64,000 bases of DNA, taken from Marinobacter fonticola (GTDB lineage Bacteria > Pseudomonadota > Gammaproteobacteria > Pseudomonadales > Oleiphilaceae). Under the pieces are notes generated by a model. The model did not search any database. It was not told the origin of the DNA and saw nothing but the letters and a program-made list of their open reading frames with translations. Made by a program: the position numbers and the translations under genes. The stretch is from positions 3,286,001-3,350,000 of the forward strand of contig NZ_CP043042.1 in assembly GCF_008122265.1 (NCBI RefSeq), in the 5' to 3' direction. Every line of letters begins with the position of its first letter. Within the stretch, counting starts at the first letter, position 1. Shown one piece after another: positions 26,497 to 38,604 of this stretch.

Positions 26497-27524
26497 TATC
26501 GCGGCCGCTCGTAGCGGAAGAAACCTTTCTCCTCCTCCAGCCGGATGGTCTTGGCTTCGTGCTGGAAATATTCATCCCGTAACTCGCCGAGTGCCTCGCT
26601 CAGAGCTTCGCCGTCAAGCTTTTCTGAGAACTGACGCCGTTCGGTCATATAGGCATGGCCGTTGTCCCAACGTTCGTTGCGACGCTGATCCTGTTCGGCC
26701 AGGCGTTGGACCTGCTCCTCCGAATAGCCCAACTGGCGCCGGGTAGCGTTGATCTGGGTCTGGCGGGCCTCCGGCGACATGTCTTTTAACTTCCCCTGGA
26801 CCGAGTCCAGACCGAAGTAGACCTGGGCCACCGTGCTGCCATCAATCATCGCCGAGCGCGTGGCGCTATCGTAAGTTTCCTGTAAAGCGGACTGGAGCTG
26901 GAACAGGGTCTCGTCGAGAGAGTTAACGTCCGTATTGTTAAGGCGTTCCACGGTTTGCTGGAATTGCTGCTGCTTCCTGGACCACGCATTCCTCTCCTCC
27001 GCCCAAATTAGCTCGGCATCCTCGCCAAACAGCCCCACGCGCTTGCGCCAGAGCGTGCCGTTACGCTCCAGCATCGACATATCGTCAAGCGCCAGACGGT
27101 TGTCCTCCAGCCAACGTTTGTATTCGGCCATGCGCGTCACGGTATGCAGGATTTGCTCGGCGTAGTCCGGGAAGGCGGTTCGAATAGCCTGGACGAACAG
27201 CATTTCGCCGGTGTCCGGGTAGCGTGCCACGAGCTTCTCACGTAGCTCCAGCAGCAGCGCCTGCACCCGTTTTTCATGAATGGTTTCGCCGTAGTTCTCC
27301 AGCAACTGAATAGCCAACGCCTGCACCTGCCGATCCAAGGAGTCGGCAGACCCATCGGTCGTTCGGGACGTCCGGGAAAGAGGCGGATCGCGATCAACGG
27401 CGAGCTGCGACACCTCGGACCCGGTTTGATTGCCACGCCAGGTCTGGAACATCGGGGATGTCGTCACCGCTGCCGCCGTGCATGCCGCGACGACACCCAC
27501 GCCGAGAAGAATGCGCTTGATCAT
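26481..27524 (-). CDS. Lipase chaperone (LifO/Lif)-like protein
   Basis: 347-residue, strongly helical protein with an N-terminal membrane anchor (ILLGVGVVAACTAAAVTTS), the layout and length of lipase-specific foldases. These are held in the inner membrane and fold a secreted lipase in the periplasm. Segments matching the family are GLFGEDAELIWAEERNAW, MSPEARQTQINATRRQLG, VQRLAEQDQRRNERWDNG and LGELRDEYFQHEAKTIRLEE. The conserved RxxFDYxxSAxGE motif of classical Lif proteins is not seen (QVQALAIQLLENYGETI instead). It follows a GDSL lipoprotein hydrolase gene 98 bp upstream on the same strand, the order of lipase and foldase genes elsewhere. Its 3' end overlaps a tandem repeat. Confidence 0.7.
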   Translation of the reverse strand: MIKRILLGVGVVAACTAAAVTTSPMFQTWRGNQTGSEVSQLAVDRDPPLSRTSRTTDGSADSLDRQVQALAIQLLENYGETIHEKRVQALLLELREKLVARYPDTGEMLFVQAIRTAFPDYAEQILHTVTRMAEYKRWLEDNRLALDDMSMLERNGTLWRKRVGLFGEDAELIWAEERNAWSRKQQQFQQTVERLNNTDVNSLDETLFQLQSALQETYDSATRSAMIDGSTVAQVYFGLDSVQGKLKDMSPEARQTQINATRRQLGYSEEQVQRLAEQDQRRNERWDNGHAYMTERRQFSEKLDGEALSEALGELRDEYFQHEAKTIRLEEEKGFFRYERPRYFGRN

Positions 27525-27622
27525 AGTGGTGAAATCGACTTTAGGAAGAATGAGGCGGACGACAGCGCGCCGCCCGCCTGTTTGCGTTGATCAAACAATA
27601 CAGCCGTGGCCAGACACCCTGC

Positions 27623-28402
27623 CTAAAGCAGCGGTTGCAGCTTGGGCCACACCAGATCCGCCAGCTTACGCGAACCGTTGGTATTGGGATGAATCCCATC
27701 GACAATGATGTCGGCGTCGTTGATCGTCGAACGGGGGTCTACGAACTGACAGCGCACCGCAGAGAAACTGCACGCCTGGGAAAGGCTCGTGTCACCGTAG
27801 TCGACCGCTTCTTCCATGCTATCGAGCAAGAAGATACCGTTCTTGGTGTAGTAATAGCCCAGGTAGATGACGTTATCGACGCCATCGGCATGCATGTCGT
27901 TCAGTAGATTGACCCCTTCTACATAGATATCGTCGATGAAATTCTTGCACTTACCGCTCAGGCGCCCGAACTGATACCACTGGGTTTTGCAGTTATAGGG
28001 ATCGAGCGCGATGGCCGGAATGAGGATATCGTTGCCGCCGCCATCCATCACGATGGTGTCGATATCGGGATTATCCGCGCGCGCCGTGCGATATTGGTCC
28101 GCCACGGACGTGGCAAGCAGCCCACCGGTAAGCTCGGCGCCAGAGAGCGTGTATTGCCGGAAAGTCTGACCGGCTTTGTCTTCCAGGAAATCCTGGAGTT
28201 TACCGGAGAGCGCAAAAATCGAATCGCCGATCGTCACCACCCGGTCGTTATCGGCGTCGGTTACCCGCGGATTGCTCAACAAGCTACCGGCGCCGCCGCA
28301 ACCGGTTAAAACCAGGGCGCACAGCAATGTTACCGGGAGTTTGAAGAATGCTTTTGGACGGAGTCTGGGCAGAAAGTGCCCCTTGCTTATCAGGTTTTTC
28401 AT
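27623..28402 (-). CDS. SGNH/GDSL hydrolase lipoprotein
   Basis: Exported lipoprotein of 259 residues, probably an esterase or lipase at the outer membrane. Lipobox LTGC occurs after a long basic N terminus and hydrophobic stretch (VTLLCALVL). The GDSL-type catalytic block I is TIGDSIF (Ser nucleophile), block III is MDGGGNDILIP with the Asn, and block V is DGIHPN (Asp and His). Two ATGs are close together; AAGGA 6 nt before 28402 favours that one over 28408. The next gene on the strand resembles a lipase foldase. Substrate unknown. Confidence 0.85.
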   Translation of the reverse strand: MKNLISKGHFLPRLRPKAFFKLPVTLLCALVLTGCGGAGSLLSNPRVTDADNDRVVTIGDSIFALSGKLQDFLEDKAGQTFRQYTLSGAELTGGLLATSVADQYRTARADNPDIDTIVMDGGGNDILIPAIALDPYNCKTQWYQFGRLSGKCKNFIDDIYVEGVNLLNDMHADGVDNVIYLGYYYTKNGIFLLDSMEEAVDYGDTSLSQACSFSAVRCQFVDPRSTINDADIIVDGIHPNTNGSRKLADLVWPKLQPLL

Positions 28403-28605
28403 CGTCATTCCTTGTGCATAGTTGTTTGTTGTTGTTCAAGAACTGCACAAAAGACTGTACCAAGGCGAGTCATACGGCTATTGCGAACTGGTTAACAACT
28501 AGCCAGAGACGATGACGAAGATCAACTCCCCACTGTGACGCGTTTGCCTTCGCACCAAAACAGGGCGTATCGTTTGCGGCCGAAACGACAATGTGGACGT
28601 GATCA

Positions 28606-29253
28606 ATGGGGATCAGGAACGAACGACTGCGCTGGCAGCTCGTATCCGGTGTACTTAAGGCACTTCATCTGGAACGGCTTTCACAGCGGTACAGTCACCG
28701 CGCCGTCATGGCAGGTTTCAGCTTCGTCAACGGTACCATCAGCATCGCGCTGATCTCGTTCGTCGCCTTAATGACGCAGGAGGCCTTCATTTTTCCCTCC
28801 CTGGGGGCTACGGCCTTTATTCTCTTCCACGTGCCGATGGCCGCTCCCGCATCGCCTCGCAATACACTATGCGGCCACCTGATCGGCGCCCTGATGGGCT
28901 ACGCCAGCCTTTATCTGTTCGGTCTTGCGGACGCGCCCTCCGCCATGGCGTCTGGGGTCAGCCCCGAACGCATCGGGGCCGCTGCGGTTTCATTAGGCGC
29001 CACCGGTTTTTTCATGGTGTGGTGTAGGGTTCCTCACCCACCGGCAGGCGCAACGGCACTGATCGTGTCGCTTGGCCTCATGCCGCAGTTGCAACAGCTA
29101 CCGCTACTTATGGCCGGTGTTGCCATGCTGCTGGTACAGGCCTTTACGCTGAATCGGCTCGCCGGCCTGCCCTATCCGCTGTGGCGTTCGGTAGAGGATG
29201 CCGATATGGGCCGCCCAGCGCCTGTCTCGCTCGGCACCGACGCCAACCGCTAA
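28606..29253 (+). CDS. HPP-family membrane protein
   Basis: Inner-membrane protein of 215 residues with four hydrophobic segments. It carries the HPP signature HPPAGATALIVSLG and the paired motif FPSLGATAFILF followed by ASPRNTLCGHLIGALMGY. HPP proteins in cyanobacteria and chloroplasts are nitrite transporters; the role in gammaproteobacteria is not established. No CBS domain is fused, unlike many bacterial HPP proteins. Ribosome binding is weak. It is convergent with the aldolase gene. Confidence 0.85.
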   Translation: MGIRNERLRWQLVSGVLKALHLERLSQRYSHRAVMAGFSFVNGTISIALISFVALMTQEAFIFPSLGATAFILFHVPMAAPASPRNTLCGHLIGALMGYASLYLFGLADAPSAMASGVSPERIGAAAVSLGATGFFMVWCRVPHPPAGATALIVSLGLMPQLQQLPLLMAGVAMLLVQAFTLNRLAGLPYPLWRSVEDADMGRPAPVSLGTDANR

Positions 29254-29285
29254 ACGACCTTCCCAGACGAAAACTAGAAAGCGGC

Positions 29286-30308
29286 CTAGACCGCTTCCTC
29301 CTGCTGGGATTCGTAAACACCCCGGCGCGCCATGCTGTTGAGTTTGGCCCGTTTGAGGAAAGCCTGCTGCGCCTTCTCCAGGTTGCTGGTATCGCCACCC
29401 CATGCCTTCATGGCATGTTCCTGCAACGCGCGACCGTAGGACATGCTCAGGTGCCAGGGCGCCTTGTCGCGCAAATGATTGAGCGCATTGAGATTGGCGG
29501 TAGCCTCTTCCGACGTCTGGCCCCCGGAGAGAAAGTTGATGCTCGGCACAGCTGCCGGCACGGTGCGACGCAGGATCCTGAGCGTCATCTCCGCCACTTC
29601 TTCCGGTGAGGCTTTACCGGTTTCTTTACCCGGCGTGATCATGCTCGGTTTGAGGATCATATGCTCGAGCACCACGCCATGTTGATGCAGAGCGTGGAAG
29701 ACCGAATGCCAGACCTGCTCGTTAACCTCGGCAGCGCGGTACATGCTGTGATCGCCGTCGATCAGCACTTCCGGCTCAACAATGGGCACGATACCTGCCG
29801 CCTGGCAAATCGCCGCGTAGCGGGCCAGCATTTCGGCATTGGCCGTGAGGCCAAGCGGGGTCGGATTATGATCGCTGATGGGATACACCTCGCGCCACTT
29901 GGCGAAACGTGCACCCTGGGCCTTATAGCCTTGCAGGCGGTCTTCAAGGCCGTCCAAGCCATAGGTGATCATGTCCCCCGGTGCGCCCGGTAACGGCGCT
30001 TTGCCCTTGTCCACTTTGATGCCGGGAATAACACCCTGGGAGGCGGCCAGCTCCGGCAGCGGCGTACCCTTATCGTCCTTCTGGCTCAGGGTTTCCTCGT
30101 AGAAGATCACGCCGCAGATGTAATTGCCCACCTCCGGTGTGGATAGCAACATGGAGCGATACCAGCGCCGATTTTCCTCGGTGGATTCCACACCCACCGC
30201 CTTAAGGCGCTTGGTCATGGTTCCTGTGCTTTCATCGGCAGCCAGGATGCCACGCTCGGAATCAATCATATCGTCGATGGTTTTCTGCAGCTCCGCGCTG
30301 TTTGACAT
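29286..30308 (-). CDS. Fructose-bisphosphate aldolase, class I
   Basis: Glycolytic/gluconeogenic enzyme of 340 residues that splits fructose 1,6-bisphosphate through a lysine Schiff base, not a metal. Family sequences include GILAADESTGTMTKRLKAVG, ENRRWYRSML, VIPGIKVDKGKAPLPG, ARFAKWREVYPI, VEPEVLIDGDHS, the Schiff-base segment LEHMILKPSMITPG and LSGGQTSEEATANLNA. It is of the eukaryotic-like class I type. The start at 30308 is supported by AAGGAGG 7 nt upstream. It stands alone without other glycolytic genes. Confidence 0.95.
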   Translation of the reverse strand: MSNSAELQKTIDDMIDSERGILAADESTGTMTKRLKAVGVESTEENRRWYRSMLLSTPEVGNYICGVIFYEETLSQKDDKGTPLPELAASQGVIPGIKVDKGKAPLPGAPGDMITYGLDGLEDRLQGYKAQGARFAKWREVYPISDHNPTPLGLTANAEMLARYAAICQAAGIVPIVEPEVLIDGDHSMYRAAEVNEQVWHSVFHALHQHGVVLEHMILKPSMITPGKETGKASPEEVAEMTLRILRRTVPAAVPSINFLSGGQTSEEATANLNALNHLRDKAPWHLSMSYGRALQEHAMKAWGGDTSNLEKAQQAFLKRAKLNSMARRGVYESQQEEAV

Positions 30309-30588
30309 GCTAAAGCCTCCTTGTGAGTCCACTGGTCACACGATACTTGCTGATTTAGCCACGCTGGGCAAGGGGCGGAGCCGGCTGTTAACGCTCCTGT
30401 CATGATTGATAGGCCTTCATCCAGTGCCGAATCTGCGGCTACTCGGCCCTTTGCGGACACCAAAACCGGTCGTCCCAGTGACGGCTTGTTTCGGCGAACG
30501 CCACGACCTCAAGGGCTGCATCGACAAGAATGAGAGGGATGAGGCGCCCTGGCGTCTTGCGCGGTAGATAGCTGCACTGCGCAAACGC

Positions 30589-31104
30589 CTAATCGTGGTT
30601 CGTTGTAAGACCCTGGGGATCCTCCAGGCCAAGCCGTTGGTGCCAGTCGGCCAGGGATTCGTCAGGATATCCCTCGAACACCTTGTCGTTCTCGCCGGCG
30701 TCGACCTTCACCCAATCGGGTTTCGAACCGATCATCAGGTGCGTCCGCTCCGGTGGCTGCGGTAAAGGCGTATCGATGGCCGACGCCATGGGATGGACCA
30801 GTTCGGGCCAGCGGGGATCCCACAACCACAGCGCGCTACCGCAGTTCTTGCAGAAGTGGCGCGCCGCCGGACTCTCTTCCATAGTGCCATTCTCGGCGTC
30901 GGAGATACGCGCGTGGTAGATGTTGATGTTCTCCTGCCCGTAGATATGCAGAGTGCCGTAGTCGGCGCTCAGATTAATGGCATAGCCCCCGCCGCCGGCG
31001 GTCTTGCGGCAAATGGTGCAATAGCACTGCATAAAGGGATAAGGATGGATCGATTCGACAAAGAAACGAACCGCGCCACAGTGACAAGATCCTTCGAGTT
31101 TCAT
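30589..31104 (-). CDS. GFA-family zinc protein (CENP-V/GFA type)
   Basis: Protein of 171 residues with the glutathione-dependent formaldehyde-activating enzyme fold. Zinc-binding cysteines are seen in GSCHCGAVRF, QCYCTICRKTAGG and FCKNCGSALWLWD. The activity of most members is unproved and formaldehyde activation has been questioned for the founding enzyme. The ATG at 31104 has GGAG upstream; a GTG at 31122 would add six residues. It is isolated from other genes of C1 metabolism. Confidence 0.88.
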   Translation of the reverse strand: MKLEGSCHCGAVRFFVESIHPYPFMQCYCTICRKTAGGGGYAINLSADYGTLHIYGQENINIYHARISDAENGTMEESPAARHFCKNCGSALWLWDPRWPELVHPMASAIDTPLPQPPERTHLMIGSKPDWVKVDAGENDKVFEGYPDESLADWHQRLGLEDPQGLTTNHD

Positions 31105-31425
31105 GTCCTTCTCCAGAGTCACGGGTATTGAGTGAATTAACGAGCACCGTACTGACCGGGACTGCTAACGACCTCCGGAAATTCAGACGCTAAAGTGCTT
31201 ATCTACTTTAACGCCGATGAGCAGAACTCATTCCTACGCTAACGCGTCAGCCGCGCTCTGAAAAGCAAACCATGTTAAGGCATATTTTTTCTCAGGATAT
31301 GCTACATACAACCTGGCGGGATCATCTTAATCGGTGAAAGCCTGGTTGGCGGGGACTCATTAATGAAGACGGTGAACGCATTACCGATATTTATGTAATG
31401 CGTAACCCCAACAAGATGGATCATG
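31105..31425. other. Intergenic region left of repeat element copy 2
   Basis: Upstream region of the GFA gene, with an AT-rich block (31260-31330) that could carry its promoter. No gene or stable hairpin seen before the repeat element begins at 31426. Confidence 0.35.
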
Positions 31426-31693
31426 TAGTGCACTGTTTGGTTAATTCGCTGACTTACTGCGAGCTTCTGAAGGCTTTGGGCAAGGCGCTGGTCTGCAGGT
31501 ATGGTGATTCCATGTCAAAGAGCAGCAACGCAGATCCAAAGCCTTCAGAAGCTCGCCCGAAGGGAAACCCTGAGAATCTGGCTAGCGGCGTTGCGGCGAC
31601 TCGGTGTGGAACCACCGCACCCTCGCCACCGCGCCTTGCTATCCAGATTCTCAGGGTCTCATTAAGTCAGCGAATTAACCAAACAGTGCACTA
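31426..31693. mobile_element. Two-hairpin palindromic element, copy 2 (268 bp, non-autonomous)
   Basis: Same architecture as the element at 10656. Terminal inverted repeats of 31 bp (outer end TAGTGCACTGTTTGG, inner part GTTAATTCGCTGA shared with copy 1). Stem A: 31459-31479 with 31536-31556, 21 bp perfect. Spacer CCGAAGG at 31557-31563. Stem B: 31564-31585 with about 31639-31660, core 15 bp perfect (ACCCTGAGAATCTGG), two mismatches in the extension. Loop A has GCAAGGCGC and AGCAACGC; loop B has GCGTTGC, GGAACCACC and GCGCCTTGC. The stem sequences differ from copy 1. A 99-codon frame runs through it but is an accident of the repeat. Confidence 0.85.
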
Positions 31694-31818
31694 GGTCCTA
31701 TCGTTCCAAAATCCGAGATAAATCTTGCAGGTGGCCATCAAAACGTAAGCGATGATGGTCGAGACAGAGGAGATGCTACCCGATGAGTGCGACTCAAACT
31801 CCAGATAAGGAAGCAACC

Positions 31819-32250
31819 ATGACCCAGGACGGCCGTAAGCGTCTGACATTGGCCAACCCGGAAGGTCTTTACGATCCTTCCGAGAATGGCTATTCCCACG
31901 TGGCGGTGGTCGCACCCGACAGCCGACTCATCTACATCGCCGGCCAGGGCGGTGAGAACGCGCAGGGCGAACTGCCGGACGATTTCCACCTGCAAGTGCG
32001 CTGGGCTATCGCCAACCTAAAAATAGCCGCTAACGCCGCTGGTGCGGAATTGAAGGACATCGCCAAACTGACCGTGCTGATCGTGGATCATTCCGAAGAG
32101 CGGCTGCGCATTCTCACGGAAGAGCTAAATTCGGCCTGGGGATCGGAGATGAAACCGACTTGCACGCTGATTCCCGTACCCCGATTGGCGCTGGACGGGA
32201 TGCTGTTTGAAGTCGAGGCCGTGGCAGTGGCGCCCGAACGGGAGTATTGA
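31819..32250 (+). CDS. RidA-family protein
   Basis: Small cytoplasmic protein of 143 residues of the YjgF/YER057c/RidA fold, which forms trimers; the best known member hydrolyses reactive enamine/imine intermediates. The start (RLTLANPEGLYDPSENGYSHVAVV), IYIAGQGGENAQGELPDDF and KPTCTLIPVPRLALDGMLFEVEAVAV match the family. The catalytic Arg position of RidA (RxCVxVxxLP) is occupied by KPTCTLIPVPRL, so deaminase activity is doubtful and this may be a Rid subgroup with another role. AAGGAAG lies ahead of 31819; an ATG at 31783 is an alternative. Confidence 0.88.
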   Translation: MTQDGRKRLTLANPEGLYDPSENGYSHVAVVAPDSRLIYIAGQGGENAQGELPDDFHLQVRWAIANLKIAANAAGAELKDIAKLTVLIVDHSEERLRILTEELNSAWGSEMKPTCTLIPVPRLALDGMLFEVEAVAVAPEREY

Positions 32251-32411
32251 GCCGCTATCGCGTTCCATAGCACAGGCTACTGTAGCGGACGCTAAAAGGG
32301 ATCTTGCAGTAGGTTTGCAGAATCCCATTTAGCAATGCCGGCTAAGCTCGTGCCGGAAGAAGATGCCACTTGAGTATGGCCTTCCGGCCGCGGCAACGAT
32401 AATCTCCGGCG

Positions 32412-33116
32412 ATGAGACTCGATCGCTTCATCTGCAAACGGACCCGGCACAGCTACAAGCACTCGCGCCTACTGGTTGCCAATGGCCATGTGTGCGTGGA
32501 CGGTAAGACCGAATGCAACCCGGTCTACGAGGTGGGACGGTTCACCACGGTAGCGGTCGAGGGCGTCATTCTTCAGCAACGAACGCCGCATTATCTGATG
32601 CTGCACAAACCGGTCGGCTACCTGAGCGCCACTGAGGACCGTCAGCACCGCACCGTTCTCGACCTCGTAACGCCGGATCTACGACCGCATCTCCACATTG
32701 GCGGGAGACTCGACCGCAGCTCGTCGGGTTTGATCATCCTCACTAACGATGGCTTATGGTCACGACGCCTCACCGAACCTCGCGAGAAGATGCCGAAGAC
32801 CTACCGCGTGCAGACCCTAAAACCGATCGGTGCGGACACGGCCAGGCGATTTGTAGAGGGCATCTACCTGGCCTACGAGAACCTGACCACCTCCCCGGCA
32901 GAGCTGGAGCACATCGATACGTGCGAAGCCCGGCTAACGATTTACGAAGGACGCTATCATCAAGTCAAACGGATGTTTGCCGCCGTCGGCAACCAAGTGA
33001 CGGCACTGCACCGGGAGCGCATGGGCGACATTCGGCTCGACCGGGCTTTGGCGCCCGGTCAGTCGCGGCCATTGTCTGAAACTGAAATCGCATCGGTGTG
33101 GCAAAAGGGACTCTAA
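32412..33116 (+). CDS. Pseudouridine synthase, RsuA/RluB/E/F family
   Basis: RNA-modifying enzyme of 234 residues that converts a specific uridine in rRNA to pseudouridine. An S4 RNA-binding domain (MRLDRFICKRTRHS, LLVANGHVCVDG) is followed by the synthase domain. The catalytic aspartate is in GRLDRSSSGLIILTNDG, and the supporting motif KTYRVQ plus LTIYEGRYHQVKRMFAAVGNQVTALHR is present. The length and order match RsuA (16S U516), but the exact target is not certain. The usual GRLDxDTxGLL is GRLDRSSSGLI. No strong ribosome binding site. Confidence 0.9.
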   Translation: MRLDRFICKRTRHSYKHSRLLVANGHVCVDGKTECNPVYEVGRFTTVAVEGVILQQRTPHYLMLHKPVGYLSATEDRQHRTVLDLVTPDLRPHLHIGGRLDRSSSGLIILTNDGLWSRRLTEPREKMPKTYRVQTLKPIGADTARRFVEGIYLAYENLTTSPAELEHIDTCEARLTIYEGRYHQVKRMFAAVGNQVTALHRERMGDIRLDRALAPGQSRPLSETEIASVWQKGL

Positions 33117-33136
33117 GAACCTAATAAGAAATCGCT

Positions 33137-33874
33137 TCAGTGCTGCTTGAGGGACGCCATCAACTTCTCCGCATCGTGGGGAGCGCACGCCTTTTCGTCG
33201 TTATCGAAATAGCAAAACACATCGCGGCCCTCATCGCGCCAACGGCTGATCTTGCGCGCGTACCCCGCCAGCGTCCGGCCATCGTACGCGCCGGTGTAGG
33301 CTGTTTCTTCCGGCCCGTGCAGGCGGATGTAGATAAAATCGGCCGTGGTCTCCTCCGGTGATTGGTATTGCTGGTAATCGTAGAAACACAGAGCAGCGTT
33401 GTACTGTTTCAACAACGCGTAGACTTCATCGCAGTGCCAGCTTTTATCGCGGAATTCAAATGTATAGCGGTGCCCCTTCGGGAGCTTTTGGAGAAAAGAC
33501 GCCAGACGCTCGGTATTCACCCGCCAGTTAGGCGGCAATTGAAACAGGATCGGGCCGAGCTTTCTTTCCAATGGCTCCAGAGCGTGGAGGAGCTTGTCGA
33601 TACCTTCGTCCGGGTCCTTCAATTTTTTCATGTGGGTGAGGTAGCGGCTGGCTTTGCAGGAAAACAGGAAGTGATCAGGGGCTTCGTCCCTCCAGCCTTT
33701 TGCCGTTTCCGGCTTGGGCAGGTTGTAGAAGCTGTTATTGACTTCCACCGTGGAGAAATGGCGAGCGTACTGGGGCAGCAACTCGCTCTTCTTCAAGCCG
33801 TCAGGGTAGAAGTCCCCGGCCCAGCTATCGAAGTTCCAGCCCGATGTACCGATATGAACCTGACCTTTGCTCAT
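33137..33874 (-). CDS. DUF72 family protein (YecE-like)
   Basis: 245-residue TIM-barrel-like protein of unknown function. Family motifs: IGTSGWNFDSWAGDFYPDGL at the start, YARHFSTVEVNNSFYNLP, FSCKASRYLTHMKKL, GPILFQLPPNWRVN, YTFEFRDKSWHCDEVYALL and ADFIYIRLHGPEE, then DVFCYFDNDEKACAPHDAEKL. The gene converges on the pseudouridine synthase with 20 bp between their stop codons. Nothing in its context shows the function. Confidence 0.92.
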   Translation of the reverse strand: MSKGQVHIGTSGWNFDSWAGDFYPDGLKKSELLPQYARHFSTVEVNNSFYNLPKPETAKGWRDEAPDHFLFSCKASRYLTHMKKLKDPDEGIDKLLHALEPLERKLGPILFQLPPNWRVNTERLASFLQKLPKGHRYTFEFRDKSWHCDEVYALLKQYNAALCFYDYQQYQSPEETTADFIYIRLHGPEETAYTGAYDGRTLAGYARKISRWRDEGRDVFCYFDNDEKACAPHDAEKLMASLKQH

Positions 33875-34098
33875 GATGCCTCCCTTATCAATCTCTCAAT
33901 CGAATCCTTTGGAGGCGGTACGGCTCCATCCGCCGAACCTTCAGCCTACTGCGCCATGCCGCGACTTTAAACATCACAGGCTATTTCGCGAACTGTTATG
34001 AATGCTTTGTCATCTCTCATCAGGCATGCTTTCTGGTTAAACTTGTGGATTGTACGGGTAGGCTCGTTGCAGCCAAAAAAGCAAAAGGAAATGCACGC

Positions 34099-36933
<2,835 letters not shown>

Positions 36934-37050
36934 GGCTTTTTTATCAGCTGACGATTAATGCGGGTCGACGGGTTGTTCGTGGTCTAAGGGCTATCGGCAG
37001 CGAAAGTATTGCAATAGTTGCTGTTGGCGGCGCCTATTCGCGATCTTGGA

Positions 37051-37081
37051 AATAAGCATTCGCGGAATCGCTTATTTTTTT
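37051..37081 (+). terminator. Rho-independent terminator
   Basis: AATAAGC and GCTTATT form a 7-bp stem, with inner ATTC/GAAT pairs around loop GCG and one bulged C, followed directly by seven Ts. It is 117 bp after the channel gene and 117 bp before the MFS gene, on the + strand. Confidence 0.75.
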
Positions 37082-37198
37082 ACGCCTGTCATCAGCGGAT
37101 AATGCCGTTTTGTTAGTCTTCTAAGAAACCCGGTTTCGTCCGTTCGGGACGTCTCTGCGGCGCCTCTATTTTATTTTCTGCGACTCAGTAAGGATGCC

Positions 37199-38422
37199 AT
37201 GTCGGCTTCAGTGTCTACTCACGATTTTTCTCGATTCAAGCTATTGCTGATCGAGTTTGCCCTGGCCATGGGTGGATTCGGCATCGGCACCGGCGAGTTT
37301 GCCATTATGGGTCTGATGCCCAACATGGCGCAGGATCTCGGGGTCAGCGAGCCCCAGATTGGCCACCTGATCAGCGCCTATGCCTTGGGTGTGGTCGTCG
37401 GCGCTCCGTTGTTAGCGATCCTGGGGGCACGGCTCTACCGGCGTCACTTGCTTCTTTTGTTGATGGCATTTTATGCCCTGGGCAATATCGCGAGTGCCAT
37501 GGCACCCACCTATGAATCGTTGATGGCACTTCGTTTTATTGCCGGGCTACCCCACGGTGCCTATTTCGGCGTAGCGGCCTTGGTCGCCGCGACGCTGGTG
37601 CCACCCAGCCAAAGGGCCAAGGCGGTGAGCCGAGTCATGATGGGCCTGACACTGGCCTTGCTGATCGGCAACCCCCTGGCAACCATACTGGGTCAATCCC
37701 TCAACTGGCGGTACGCTTACATCTTTGTCGGCCTGATCGCCGTACTGACCGTCGTCCTGGTGTTCTTCTTTTTGCCACTCAATCGCCAGGAAGTACGTAA
37801 CAGCCCCCTGCACGAAGTCCGGGCGTTCCGCGGCGCCCAGCTCTGGTATGCCCTAGCCATTGGTTCCATCGGCTTTGCCGGCATGTTCTGTGTGTTCAGT
37901 TATCTGGCGCCTACGCTGCTCAACGTCACCGGCATGGACCCCTTCTGGATTCCTATTGCGCTCGCCGTCTTCGGTCTCGGCGGCTTCATTGGCAATCTTC
38001 TGGGCGGCTGGCTATTCGATCGCCTGCAATTTCGTAGCGTCGGGCTGCTGCTGGTCTGGGCCATCGTGACGCTTTCGCTGTTTCCCCTCGCCAGTGAGTC
38101 GATCTGGACCCTGCTGGCGATCTGCTTCCTGGTCGCCCAGATGTCCGCCTTGGGGCCTGCCTTGCAAACACGGCTGATGGATGTTGCAAACGACGCACAG
38201 ACCTTGGCCGCTGCATCGCACCACGCCGCTTTCAATGTGGCCAACGCCTTGGGCCCCTGGTTGGGCGGCATGGCGATAACCGCAGGTCTGGGCTGGCAGT
38301 CCACCGGCTACGTTGGCGCCGCCGCCGCTGCCGCTGGCCTGGCGATCTTTGCCATGGCCTGGAGACACGAGGTCGGTACGACGACACTGACCGAAGCCAC
38401 CGAGCAGCCCGGCGCCGGCTAA
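37199..38422 (+). CDS. MFS transporter (AraJ/YdhP-like drug:H+ antiporter type)
   Basis: Inner-membrane carrier of 407 residues with twelve hydrophobic segments. The first segments resemble AraJ/YdhP-like DHA1 exporters: GTGEFAIMGLMPNMAQDLGV, QIGHLISAYALGVVVGAPLLA and the proline-containing GLPHGAYFGVAALVAATLVP. AAGGA is close to the ATG. The substrate cannot be deduced; related proteins export sugars, purine ribonucleosides or drugs. Followed by repeat element copy 3. Confidence 0.88.
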   Translation: MSASVSTHDFSRFKLLLIEFALAMGGFGIGTGEFAIMGLMPNMAQDLGVSEPQIGHLISAYALGVVVGAPLLAILGARLYRRHLLLLLMAFYALGNIASAMAPTYESLMALRFIAGLPHGAYFGVAALVAATLVPPSQRAKAVSRVMMGLTLALLIGNPLATILGQSLNWRYAYIFVGLIAVLTVVLVFFFLPLNRQEVRNSPLHEVRAFRGAQLWYALAIGSIGFAGMFCVFSYLAPTLLNVTGMDPFWIPIALAVFGLGGFIGNLLGGWLFDRLQFRSVGLLLVWAIVTLSLFPLASESIWTLLAICFLVAQMSALGPALQTRLMDVANDAQTLAAASHHAAFNVANALGPWLGGMAITAGLGWQSTGYVGAAAAAAGLAIFAMAWRHEVGTTTLTEATEQPGAG

Positions 38423-38604
38423 TAGCTCGGCTGTGAAAGCTATCGCGTCATGGCGTGTGGGACGGGGACGCCTGCCGGACCTTCAGCCATCGCCCGTCGC
38501 GGATGCGCCATGCAGCCAGACAACATGAAAACCTGACAACAATAGAGTCACTTGCGCTCAACCGAAGCCTCTGCAACTTTTAATAGACGCTGGAATACGT
38601 TTAA

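Noticed and set aside
31398..31694. 98-codon open frame covering repeat element copy 2
   Set aside because: It coincides with the palindromic element, and its translation has no family-like features; the frame is a by-product of the repeat.
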